Shown one piece after another: positions 17,820 through 25,475 of a DNA stretch of 64,000 bases. How positions within the stretch are numbered: position 1 is the stretch's first letter; each line of letters starts with the position of its first letter. This DNA is from Mariniblastus sp964414815. Its GTDB lineage: Bacteria; Planctomycetota; Planctomycetia; Pirellulales; Pirellulaceae. The notes below the pieces were generated by a model, which was not told the DNA's origin, did not search any database, and was given only the letters and a program-made list of their open reading frames with translations. The stretch covers positions 124,001 through 188,000 of the forward strand of contig CAYPXY010000001.1 of the NCBI GenBank assembly GCA_964414815.1, written 5' to 3'. The position numbers were made by a program, and so were the translations under genes.

Positions 17820-18728
17820 TCAATCCAACGAAAAGTAGTCACCCGACTGGTAGGCGCCGGTAGTTTGTGTGACGTACTGCATCAGCACGTCGTTGGCCAG
17901 TGAACTGGCGCCAAAACGAAACCAGTGTGGATCGAGCCAAGCATCGCCCAGCGTCTCCTTCACCATCATCAGGTAGTGCAGCGCGAGTTTTGATTTCGAA
18001 ATTCCGCCCGCAGGCTTCATCCCTACCCTCTCACCGGTTTCAAAATAGTGATCGCGGATGGCCTCAAGCATGACCAGCGTGACGGGCATCGTCGCGGCAG
18101 GTTGAATCTTGCCGGTTGAAGTCTTGATAAAGTCGGCGCCGGCAGCGATCGCAATGTCACTGGCTCGGCGGACGTTGTCGAGTGTGCCCAATTCGCCGGT
18201 TTCTAAAATTGTTTTTAATCTAACAGAACAACAAACTTCCTTAACGGCCGAAATCTCATCGAACACGTATTGGTGCTGGCCCGCATGAAACTTGCCTCGC
18301 GAGATCACCATGTCGATTTCGTCTGCGCCCTGATCGACCGCCATCTTTACGTCGTTCAGTTTGAGCTCGAGCGATGAATTGCCACTCGGAAACGCGGTGG
18401 CGACGGAGGCCACTTTGATCGTCGATTTTTCAAGCTCTTTTTTGGCCAGACCGACGAAATTCGGATAGACACAAACGGCGGCAACGGTGGGCAGTCCCGG
18501 AACGGCGTCATGCAGATGTCTGGCTTTATAGCAAAGTTGTTTGACCTTGCCTGGGGTGTCCATTCCCTCGAGTGTGGTCAGGTCGATCATGCTCAATACC
18601 ATTTTCAGGCCTTCGAGCTTGGTGGTTTGTTTGATGCTGCGCGTGGTGAATCGGGCAGCCCGTTCCACGACACCGACCTGATCGATGGAGGGAGAGTTTG
18701 CAGGGAGCTGGGTGGCGATGCGGGGCAT
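17820..18728 (-). CDS. deoC: Deoxyribose-phosphate aldolase
   Basis: DeoC splits 2-deoxyribose-5-phosphate into glyceraldehyde-3-phosphate and acetaldehyde, linking deoxynucleoside breakdown to central metabolism. The Schiff-base lysine lies in FIKTSTGK, the proton-relay aspartate in ADEIDMVI, and the second lysine in VGMKPAGGI. From the ATG at 18728 it has 302 residues, longer than the E. coli enzyme and resembling the longer forms with an N-terminal extension. The frame is open 14 codons further upstream, but that part runs into a repeat element at 18761, so I prefer 18728. It heads a tight three-gene operon with two aldehyde dehydrogenase genes. No microcompartment shell gene is present in the window. 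Confidence 0.93.
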   Translation of the reverse strand: MPRIATQLPANSPSIDQVGVVERAARFTTRSIKQTTKLEGLKMVLSMIDLTTLEGMDTPGKVKQLCYKARHLHDAVPGLPTVAAVCVYPNFVGLAKKELEKSTIKVASVATAFPSGNSSLELKLNDVKMAVDQGADEIDMVISRGKFHAGQHQYVFDEISAVKEVCCSVRLKTILETGELGTLDNVRRASDIAIAAGADFIKTSTGKIQPAATMPVTLVMLEAIRDHYFETGERVGMKPAGGISKSKLALHYLMMVKETLGDAWLDPHWFRFGASSLANDVLMQYVTQTTGAYQSGDYFSLD

Positions 18729-18760
18729 GGATGTTCTATATCTGGCGGGGACTTCAGTGT

Positions 18761-19126
18761 GACCATTCACAGTGAATTGAAGCGTTTAGCCACAAGCCGT
18801 CGGGGGTTGTCGCCAAAACACGATGCAATGCCAAGATGTTTCTATCGGCAACTCCCAAAGGCACGTGGCGTACCGGTTTGCAAGTATTTAATAGGCAAGC
18901 AGGTTGGCAGAGGAGGCTTCACGCTACCGTTATGCTACCGTCGCGCCTGCGCCGACCGGTTACTCGATCTTTCAGTTTCAAACGTTGGCCGATCGAATTC
19001 TTAAGGCAGTCGCAAACGAGTGATGGTCGGCTTCGGCTTGCGGCTAAACAAGAGCCTGATCGATATTGCGGCTAAACAGGAACTTGATCGGTAGTGCGAA
19101 ACATTTGGCTTACCGTGAACGGCTAC
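18761..19126. repeat. Interspersed element, copy B, with tandemly expanded end (366 bp)
   Basis: The copy carries the family landmarks TTTAGCCACAAGCCGTCGGG, CGGCAACTCCCAAAGGC, GTCGCGCCTGCGCCGACC, GGTCGGCTTCGGCTTGCGGC and the terminal CCGTGAACGGCTAC. Compared with the 302-bp copies it is longer because a 28-bp unit starting GCGGCTAAACA is repeated at 19038-19093. Its left end is more degenerate than in other copies. It lies 33 bp upstream of the deoC start and 337 bp upstream of gspE. Confidence 0.88.
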
Positions 19127-19462
19127 CATCCAGTTTACCACAAACCCTACTTTTTGCTGAAAATCTTGGATATAATGGAGTGCATTGCACCGTCGTTCGG
19201 CCCAAAAAGTCTCTTCATGGCAGTTGAATCAGCGGCGAGAACGAGGATTTGTTACCGCTCAAAGGCCGAATAAGCCGAGAAATCGTGCCAAATGCTACAA
19301 ACTCTCAGGGTCCATCGAAACTTTTGGGCCTGTTTCTGGTTTGAATAGTGTGACCATCGGGATTTTTACGTGGCTCATTATGCTGGAGAGTAGCGGGAAT
19401 GGTCCGCTGCGAAGTTCAATTCGTATTTTGTTCCACTTTTTTACTACCGTCAGACTTTTTCC
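19127..19462. promoter_or_regulatory. Leader region of the type II secretion operon
   Basis: This stretch precedes gspE and should hold the operon promoter. A TATAAT hexamer occurs within CTTGGATATAATGGAG near 19170-19185, but the sequence 17 bp upstream (ACTTTT) is a poor -35 match. I see no hairpin or operator, and gspE itself has no obvious Shine-Dalgarno sequence. The promoter assignment is tentative. Confidence 0.3.
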
Positions 19463-21148
19463 ATGAATATCGGCAAAGCACTTTTACAACGAGGGTTGAT
19501 CAACGCAGCCCAACTGACTCAGGCGGAAAGTGCCGGTGGAGATGTACTCGAACAGGTCGTCGGGTCAGGATTTGTCACCCGCGAATCGGCCATGAACGTG
19601 CTTGCCGAGGAAATGGGCGTTTCGTTTCTCGATTTAAGGGAGACGCAAGTCGATTTAACGCTGCTCAAGACATTCCCGCAAAAGCTGATCTATCGCGAAA
19701 TCATGTTCCCGGTCAGCCGTCACAATGGCACGATTGTGGTGGCGACGAGTGATCCGCTCAATTTCTATCCACTTGACGAAGTCAGTGCTGCGACGGGGCT
19801 GGTCGTCGAACCTGTGTTGGCCGAGAAATCCGAAATCGCGAAACTGATCCGCACCCACCTCGGTGTCGGTAGCGAAACCATTGAAGGCTTGATCGAGCAA
19901 AAGATGGAAGATGGCGTCGAGTTGCTCGAAGCCCTCGAAACGGACGGCAGCGAACTTTCGGAGATGGCTCAGGAAGCGAGCGTGGTTCGGTTGGTCAACG
20001 AAATTCTATTGGAGGCCATCGAAGCGCGCACCAGTGACGTTCACATCGAGTCACAGCAAGATGGCATTGTGATCCGTTACCGCATCGACGGGATTTTGCA
20101 CACCCAGCCCGTACCGCCGGAAATCAATCATTTTCGTGCCGCGATCATCAGCCGTTTGAAAATCATGGCCAGGCTCAACATCGCGGAAAAGCGGCTGCCG
20201 CAAGACGGTCGGATCAAGCTTCGTGTCAAGGGACGCGAAATCGACGTGCGGGTTTCTGTGATTCCGATGATTCACGGCGAAAGCCTTGTGATGCGGATTC
20301 TGGACAAAGGAGCGATGGTTTTCGAGTTGCGAAGTCTCGGGATGGACCCGGATATTTACGAGAAGTTCCGCAAACTGATCTCGCTGCCCCACGGAATTAT
20401 TCTGGTGACAGGGCCAACCGGATCGGGAAAAACGACGACGCTCTATAGTGCCCTGATCGAGATCAACGAACCGTCCACCAAGATTATTACGACGGAAGAC
20501 CCGGTCGAGTACCAGCTTCAGGGGATCAACCAAATTCAAGTTCAACCGAAAATCGGTTTAACGTTCGCTCACTCGTTGCGTAGTATTTTGCGTCATGACC
20601 CGGACGTGGTGCTGGTGGGGGAAATTCGTGACCTTGAAACCGCAGAAAACGCGATTCAGGCTTCGTTGACGGGGCACCTTGTGTTCAGCACGTTGCACAC
20701 CAACGATGCGGCCGGAGCGTTTACGCGGATGGGTGATATGGGAGTTGAACCATTCCTTGTGGCCAGTACCGTCGAAGCCGTCATGGCTCAGCGGCTCGTT
20801 CGCCGCTTGTGCAAACATTGTAAAAAAGCCGTCGATCCGCACACCATCGAGATGCCGCACGACTTCCCAATGGACAGGCTCAATGGCGAGCCAATTTTCG
20901 AGGCCGTCGGTTGCCGGGAATGTCGCGGAGTAGGCTATTCGGGCCGGATGGGGATTTATGAATTATTGGTTGCCAACGAGAGCATTCGTCAGCTCGCTCA
21001 TGACCGGGCCAGCACGTGGGAACTGAAAAAGGCTGCCGTTAAAGACGGCATGCGAACGCTTCGCGATGACGGCTGGTTAAAGGTCATCAAGGGAAGTACA
21101 TCAATGGAAGAAATCTTGAGGCTCACCAAGGGAGATCGACTGAGCTAA
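19463..21148 (+). CDS. gspE: Type II secretion ATPase GspE
   Basis: The 561-residue protein is the cytoplasmic hexameric ATPase that drives pseudopilus assembly. An N-terminal MshEN/T2SSE_N region covers about residues 1-130. The catalytic part follows, with SDVHIESQ (~191), Walker A GPTGSGKT (317-324), the Asp box ITTEDPVEYQ, Walker B VVLVGEIRDLETA and the His box STLHTNDA. Two CxxC pairs (CKHC and CREC) form the zinc-binding loop typical of GspE/PilB ATPases. Its stop overlaps the gspF start (TAATG), so the two are coupled. It could equally be called PilB by sequence. The downstream set of four minor pseudopilins plus L and M supports type II secretion. Confidence 0.94.
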   Translation: MNIGKALLQRGLINAAQLTQAESAGGDVLEQVVGSGFVTRESAMNVLAEEMGVSFLDLRETQVDLTLLKTFPQKLIYREIMFPVSRHNGTIVVATSDPLNFYPLDEVSAATGLVVEPVLAEKSEIAKLIRTHLGVGSETIEGLIEQKMEDGVELLEALETDGSELSEMAQEASVVRLVNEILLEAIEARTSDVHIESQQDGIVIRYRIDGILHTQPVPPEINHFRAAIISRLKIMARLNIAEKRLPQDGRIKLRVKGREIDVRVSVIPMIHGESLVMRILDKGAMVFELRSLGMDPDIYEKFRKLISLPHGIILVTGPTGSGKTTTLYSALIEINEPSTKIITTEDPVEYQLQGINQIQVQPKIGLTFAHSLRSILRHDPDVVLVGEIRDLETAENAIQASLTGHLVFSTLHTNDAAGAFTRMGDMGVEPFLVASTVEAVMAQRLVRRLCKHCKKAVDPHTIEMPHDFPMDRLNGEPIFEAVGCRECRGVGYSGRMGIYELLVANESIRQLAHDRASTWELKKAAVKDGMRTLRDDGWLKVIKGSTSMEEILRLTKGDRLS

Positions 21149-22356
21149 TGCCGGAATTCACTTATACCGCCCGAAATCTTACCGGACAGATCGTCAATGG
21201 AACGATGACCGCCAATACGGAACGTGATGTCGTGACCTCGTTGTCGGGACAAGCCCTGTTTCCGATCAAGGTGACATCGGAAAAGAAAGCCGCATCGACG
21301 CCCATGATTGGCGGGCGGGTGAGCGACCAGAAAATTGCCACGTTCTATGAGCAGTTTGCCACACTGATGGCCAACGGGATTCCATTGATTCGTGCATTGA
21401 CCATCCTGAAAGAACAGAGTTCGACACCGGCATTAACCGCCACACTGGAAAATGTGATTTCTCGAGTGGAAGATGGAGAAGGCATTTCAGAGGCTTTTGC
21501 TCAGCATCCCAAAGTCTTCAGTGAAATGGCGGTCAACATGTCTCGCGCCGGTGCGGAAGGGGGCTTTCTGGAAGATGCCTTGCTGCGCGTTGCCAACTTT
21601 ACGGAACAACAAGCCGAACTGCGGTCGCGAACGATCGGGGCACTGATTTATCCGGCGGTGCTGGCGACCATCGGAACGATTGTGGTCTCGGTACTGTTGA
21701 TTTTTTTCGTACCGAAGTTTGGTGAAATGTTTGATCAGCTTCGTCAAAAGGGCGACTTGCCAGCGGTGACGGAATGGCTGCTTTGGTTAAGTGGAGCCGC
21801 ACAGAAATATGGAATTTTTGTCGCGCTCGCGGTATTGGCCGCATACATTTTCCTCAAATATCAACTGGGAACCCCCAAGGGACGACGATGGTGGGACGGA
21901 GTCAAGCTGAAGATTCCTTTGTTTGGGCCGATCTTTCTCAACCTTGCCGTGGCTCGATTTTGCAGGGTGCTCGGAACGCTGCTGAAAAATGGTGTGCCGA
22001 TCCTGAGAGCCATGGATATTAGCCGCGATGCATCGGGAAACAAAGTTTTATCCGAAGCGATTGAGAAAGCGGCAGAGAATGTAACCTCGGGAGCGACGTT
22101 ATCGGTCCCTTTGAGCAAATCGGGGCATTTTCCGCGAAACGTTACCGAGGTGATCAGTGTTGCAGAAGAGTCCAATACGCTCGACGATGTTCTGGTCAGT
22201 GTATCGGACAACCTCGAAAAGAATACTTTGCGGCGACTGGACATGATGGTGAAACTGGTCGAGCCATTGATGTTGGTCGTGATGGCCGGAATCATTATGT
22301 TAGTCGTCATCGCATTGCTGTTGCCCATTATGAAGATGGGTCAGGTAATGCAATAA
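21148..22356 (+). CDS. gspF: Type II secretion inner-membrane platform protein GspF
   Basis: This 402-residue polytopic protein is the inner-membrane platform linking the GspE ATPase to the pseudopilus. It begins EFTYTARNLTGQIVNGTM and carries two GspF domains (~65-190 and ~270-390). The first opens QKIATFYEQFATLMANGIPL, and the second has FCRVLGTLLKNGVPIL with SEAIEKAAENVTSGATLS. Membrane spans are seen near 167-190, 215-235 and at the C-terminus (MLVVMAGIIMLVVIALLLPI). The length is typical. A 245-bp gap with a long palindrome separates it from gspG. Confidence 0.95.
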   Translation: MPEFTYTARNLTGQIVNGTMTANTERDVVTSLSGQALFPIKVTSEKKAASTPMIGGRVSDQKIATFYEQFATLMANGIPLIRALTILKEQSSTPALTATLENVISRVEDGEGISEAFAQHPKVFSEMAVNMSRAGAEGGFLEDALLRVANFTEQQAELRSRTIGALIYPAVLATIGTIVVSVLLIFFVPKFGEMFDQLRQKGDLPAVTEWLLWLSGAAQKYGIFVALAVLAAYIFLKYQLGTPKGRRWWDGVKLKIPLFGPIFLNLAVARFCRVLGTLLKNGVPILRAMDISRDASGNKVLSEAIEKAAENVTSGATLSVPLSKSGHFPRNVTEVISVAEESNTLDDVLVSVSDNLEKNTLRRLDMMVKLVEPLMLVVMAGIIMLVVIALLLPIMKMGQVMQ

Positions 22357-22397
22357 CTGTAAGGAGTTGTTCTGAAATACTTCCGCATTTTTATCGC

Positions 22398-22463
22398 AAC
22401 CCGCAGCGTAAGCGAGGGACCATTTCAGCATCGTTATGCGAGCCCTCGCTTACGCTTCGGGTT
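22398..22463. repeat. 21-bp-arm palindrome between gspF and gspG
   Basis: The left arm AACCCGCAGCGTAAGCGAGG (22398-22418, one more G) and the right arm CCCTCGCTTACGCTTCGGGT (22443-22463, one more T) are inverted copies with one or two mismatches, around a 24-nt loop. There is no T-run on either side, so it is not a classic terminator. A degenerate copy occurs at 45764-45811, so it belongs to a dispersed family. Inside an operon it could set mRNA stability or relative expression of gspG. Confidence 0.85.
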
Positions 22464-22601
22464 TTGATTGAAATGGATGAAATCGGGAATTTGTTTTAGG
22501 ACCGTTCCTAAAACGGAATTCGTTCCGGCTATTAAACATGAAAAAAAAAGGAACGACATCCGTTCCCCAACCCATAATCTTTCCAACCTAAGGAGAAAAA
22601 A

Positions 22602-23015
22602 GTGAGAACTTCCCGTCGTAGAAAATCCGGTTTTACGTTGCTTGAGTTGATGCTGGTCATGGCGATTCTGGTCGTACTGGCCTCGCTGGCAACCATGGCG
22701 GTTCTAGGGATGCAGAGGAATGCAAATTCAAGAGCCGCGATGGCCGAAATGCAAACCTTGAAAACGGCTTGTACCGCCTACAAGCTCAATGTGGGGGCGT
22801 TCCCGGTACAGCTTGATGATTTGCATACCATGCCCGCCGGAATGAACCGAACCCAATGGGGGGGCCCTTACATCGAAAATCGAATTAAGGGCGATCCATG
22901 GAATCGTCAATACATCTATCAGCCCGATGATGCCAACGACCGCGTCATCATCTCGTCGCATGGACCGGACGGCTTGCAGGGCACCGAAGACGATATCATC
23001 ATCGGCCAAAATTAA
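22602..23015 (+). CDS. gspG: Major pseudopilin GspG
   Basis: The product (137 residues) is the major pseudopilin that polymerises into the periplasmic pseudopilus. The class III signal is RRRKSG with cleavage before FTLLELMLVMAI, leaving the conserved Glu at position 5. The C-terminal part carries the GspG calcium-site and turn motifs: GGPYIENRIKGDPWNRQYIY and SSHGPDGLQGTEDDI. The start codon is GTG at 22602, with AAGGAG 7 nt upstream; this is the strongest ribosome site in the operon, as expected for the most abundant subunit. It requires a prepilin peptidase, which is not in the window. Confidence 0.95.
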   Translation: MRTSRRRKSGFTLLELMLVMAILVVLASLATMAVLGMQRNANSRAAMAEMQTLKTACTAYKLNVGAFPVQLDDLHTMPAGMNRTQWGGPYIENRIKGDPWNRQYIYQPDDANDRVIISSHGPDGLQGTEDDIIIGQN

Positions 23016-23033
23016 GGGATCGAGGTCGGGCCC

Positions 23034-23594
23034 ATGCGTCGTGGTTTTACATTGATGGAGTTGCTGCTGGTGATTGCGATCCTGTTCGTCGTAGGGACGC
23101 TCGCGATGCCAGCAGCGATACAGACCTTTGCGAGGCAAACACTCGACAAAGGCGCGGACAAACTGCGCGTTGCCATGGGACAAGCACGGGTTCGAGCCAT
23201 TCGGGATGGAGACATTTACGCGGTCTTCATTCTCGAGGGGGGAGCATGGTATCGGGTGGCGCCGTTTTCCCAAGCTCAGGCGATTTCCAATTTCGCTGCG
23301 CAGCGACAACAAGTGGCCACCAATCGACTTCAGTCTGAGTTAGAGGACGATCTCCTGCCGCGAGGGATCAGCTTCGCGGGCAATGTCGTTGCCGTCGATG
23401 ATCGTGCGGCCGAAGCGCTGTCCGCTGGGGGAACCGACAATACCGTCCGGCCGATTCTGTTTTACCCTGATGGGACTTCGCAGGACGCCCGAATCATTTT
23501 GCAAAATGAAAAAGGTGGCTTCATTGAAGTTCAATTGCGAGGTCTGACCGGCCTGTCGTCGTCGATTCGCTTATTGGAGCCGCCCGTTCAGTGA
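23034..23594 (+). CDS. gspH: Minor pseudopilin GspH
   Basis: This 186-residue minor pseudopilin has a very short leader, MRRG, cleaved before FTLMELLLVIAI, with Glu at position 5. A GspH-like beta-rich domain follows (DKGADKLRVAMGQARVRAIR, then AVFILEGGAWYRV). The assignment rests on position after gspG and on the ARVRAIR segment common in GspH/FimT proteins. GAGG lies 8 nt before the ATG. It overlaps the start of gspI by one base (TGATG), so translation is coupled. Confidence 0.85.
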   Translation: MRRGFTLMELLLVIAILFVVGTLAMPAAIQTFARQTLDKGADKLRVAMGQARVRAIRDGDIYAVFILEGGAWYRVAPFSQAQAISNFAAQRQQVATNRLQSELEDDLLPRGISFAGNVVAVDDRAAEALSAGGTDNTVRPILFYPDGTSQDARIILQNEKGGFIEVQLRGLTGLSSSIRLLEPPVQ

Positions 23595-24043
23595 TGTACC
23601 CGAACCGGAACCCATTTCGATTGCTGAGATCGGGCTCGAAGAGCCAGCGGACGCGGCGTGGACTTTCGTTGCTGGAAATCATTTTGGCGGTTGCTATTTT
23701 AGGCGGGTCGCTGGTGGTGATCGGCAATATGTATTTTCTCGGCGCGCGCAGCGCCATGCGGGCGCGGTTGAGAAGCGATGCCAATATCCTGTGCGATGCA
23801 AAAATGGCCGAGTTGGCAGCCGGATACATTCCATTATCCTCCTCGGGTGGCCAGCCGATTCCAGAAAATCCAGAGTGGATGTATTCGGTGGATATCCAGC
23901 CGTCGATCCAGCGAGGCCTGTTGACGGCAACCGTAACGGTTCAGCAGTCGGATAGCGCTGCGGCGACACCGATTACACTTTCCATCGTTCGATTCCTGCC
24001 CGATCCGGATTACGAGCCGGAAGCAGAGGAAGAGGAGTACTGA
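23594..24043 (+). CDS. gspI: Minor pseudopilin GspI
   Basis: This 149-residue protein has a longer basic leader ending TRRG, cleaved before LSLLEIILAVAI with Glu5, and then the GspI-like feature of a short globular domain with residues resembling DAKMAELAAGYIP (GspI members carry an A/N-x-x-x-E block here). It ends in an acidic tail, EPEAEEEEY. The ATG at 23594 overlaps the gspH stop; a GTG one codon earlier is a less likely alternative. It follows the order H-I-J seen in type II systems. Confidence 0.85.
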   Translation: MYPNRNPFRLLRSGSKSQRTRRGLSLLEIILAVAILGGSLVVIGNMYFLGARSAMRARLRSDANILCDAKMAELAAGYIPLSSSGGQPIPENPEWMYSVDIQPSIQRGLLTATVTVQQSDSAAATPITLSIVRFLPDPDYEPEAEEEEY

Positions 24044-24044
24044 T

Positions 24045-25097
24045 ATGGTGGCCAGTAAAAAACATAGGACTCACGGTGTCACCTTACTCGAGGTGATACT
24101 CGCGCTTGCCTTGTCCGTGCTGGTGTTTGCCGCCATTGCGGCTGCCATTCGAGTCAATCTCGTAGGTCTGACGCATCAGCAAATCCGTATCGAACGCAAA
24201 CAAATTGCGCGAGCCGCACTGATGATGATCGCCAACGACTGTCGGGCCGGTTTGCAATACAAGGCAGCAGACTTTTCAGGACTGGAAAATTTGCTGACCT
24301 CCCAAAACATGATGCTCTCTGGCGGCATGGAACAGATGGCAGGTGGAGGCTCGGATTCGGAAGGCGGCGAAGGTGAATCTGGCGGCGGCAGTGGTGGCGG
24401 AAACTCTGGTGGCGGTGGTGGATCACAAGGCTCATCTGGTTCCGGCGGAAGTGGTTCCGGCGGAGGGGCAGGTGGAGGCGGATCAAGCGGGTCAGGATCA
24501 AGTGGCACTGGCGGTTCAGATGATTCTGAGTCGAGCGATGTCTATGACGAGAGCCTTGTTTCGTTTCGACCTACGTTTGTCGGTACCCCTAATTCACTGA
24601 TTCTGGACGTCAGCCGAATTCCGCGACTCGATCAGTACAACCCCATGATTGCCAGCGCCGCATCGCTCGCTCAGACGCCTGCCGATATCAAGTCGATCGC
24701 CTACTTTTTTTCGGATACTGATGGAGGTGTGCGTTCAGAAATACAATTTACCAGCGCTGCTCCGGGAGGGCTTTACCGACGAGAAATTGATCGCGCCGTC
24801 GCAGCCTATGCGGGTGATCCCCAAGCGATTGGTGCGCCCGACAATTTTGCAAAACTGGTTTCGCCAGAAGTGGCTGAAGTGTCATTCAGCTATTTTGATG
24901 GCAGCGAATGGCGAAGCAGCTGGGATTCCAATGCCGATGGAGGATTCCCATTGGCGATTGAAGTTATCCTGATCATCGATCCAGCGAGAACTGCTCACAA
25001 CAATTTAACCTATTCCTATCGTGGCTTTGATCAGCAGTCGATGGAACAGTTCCGCACCGTGGTGCATTTGCCCATGTCGGAACCAGCGGGGGAGTAG
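24045..25097 (+). CDS. gspJ: Minor pseudopilin GspJ with Gly/Ser-rich insertion
   Basis: The leader ends KKHRTHG, cleaved before VTLLEVILALAL with Glu5. At 350 residues it is much longer than the usual GspJ of about 200. The excess is largely a low-complexity block of about 65 residues (~98-165) made of Gly, Ser, Glu and Asp, including GGGSGGGNSGGGGGSQGSSG and ending DDSESSDVYDESL. The flanking globular sequence looks continuous: CRAGLQYKAADFSGLE before the block and SFRPTFVGTPNSLILDVSRI after it. The block is therefore probably a flexible surface loop inserted in the tip protein. It lies 1 nt after gspI and is followed by a 378-bp gap with hairpins. Confidence 0.85.
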   Translation: MVASKKHRTHGVTLLEVILALALSVLVFAAIAAAIRVNLVGLTHQQIRIERKQIARAALMMIANDCRAGLQYKAADFSGLENLLTSQNMMLSGGMEQMAGGGSDSEGGEGESGGGSGGGNSGGGGGSQGSSGSGGSGSGGGAGGGGSSGSGSSGTGGSDDSESSDVYDESLVSFRPTFVGTPNSLILDVSRIPRLDQYNPMIASAASLAQTPADIKSIAYFFSDTDGGVRSEIQFTSAAPGGLYRREIDRAVAAYAGDPQAIGAPDNFAKLVSPEVAEVSFSYFDGSEWRSSWDSNADGGFPLAIEVILIIDPARTAHNNLTYSYRGFDQQSMEQFRTVVHLPMSEPAGE

Positions 25098-25126
25098 GTT
25101 GTTGGATGATAGTTGTTGGGTGATAA

Positions 25127-25370
25127 GGGCGATGTTCAAAAAAAGCTCCCCACCGAATTTATTCGGTGGGAGCCAGGATCAGGTACTAAAAGGCGATGCT
25201 CAAAAAAAGGCTCCCCACCGAATTTATTCGGTGGGAGCCAGGATCAGAGACAATCAATTCGGAAGTGCCTGATCCTGCTTTCTACCGAGATAAACTCGGC
25301 AGGGAGCTTTGAAATCGGGTGTCGTCTTTAGTTACTGATCCTTGTTTCCACCGAATAAATTCGGTGGGGA
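25127..25370. repeat. Tandem hairpin cassette between gspJ and gspK
   Basis: Four related palindromes with core CACCGAATttATTCGGTG occur at 25145-25172, 25209-25239, about 25282-25303 (diverged, ACCGAGATAAACTCGG) and 25347-25370. The first two lie inside a 56/57-bp direct repeat that starts GGCGATG and ends GGAGCCAGGATCAG (25127-25182 and 25190-25246). GATCCTG/CAGGATC words recur between hairpins. There are no spacers of constant length, so this is not a CRISPR array. The hairpins would form in the operon mRNA ahead of gspK. Confidence 0.9.
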
Positions 25371-25475
25371 ACAAACTAGCAGATAGTGTTGATGAGTTGA
25401 CATGAGAGTCCCAAGCCTTTTATTGAAGAGTACTGAATCCGAATCCTAAAACCACTGTAGCAAATTCAATCACCA

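Noticed and set aside
15455..18728. Part of a planctomycete-type bacterial microcompartment for aldehyde metabolism
   Set aside because: deoC and aldehyde dehydrogenase occur in such loci, but no shell (BMC-H, BMC-T or BMC-P) gene is in the window and the enzyme has no obvious encapsulation peptide.
18729..18770. Longer deoC start at 18770
   Set aside because: The extra 14 codons run into the interspersed element and do not resemble the family; the ATG at 18728 is preferred.
19165..19185. Sigma-70 promoter upstream of gspE
   Set aside because: A TATAAT hexamer is present but the -35 region is a poor match and no transcription data support it; kept only as a tentative leader entry.
24154..24508. 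Minus-strand Pro-rich frames opposite gspJ
   Set aside because: They mirror the Gly/Ser insertion of gspJ; the pseudopilin frame has a proper leader and position in the operon.
25127..25370. Possible CRISPR array
   Set aside because: The repeats are palindromes of different length with no regular spacers, no cas gene is nearby, and two of them are inside a longer direct repeat.
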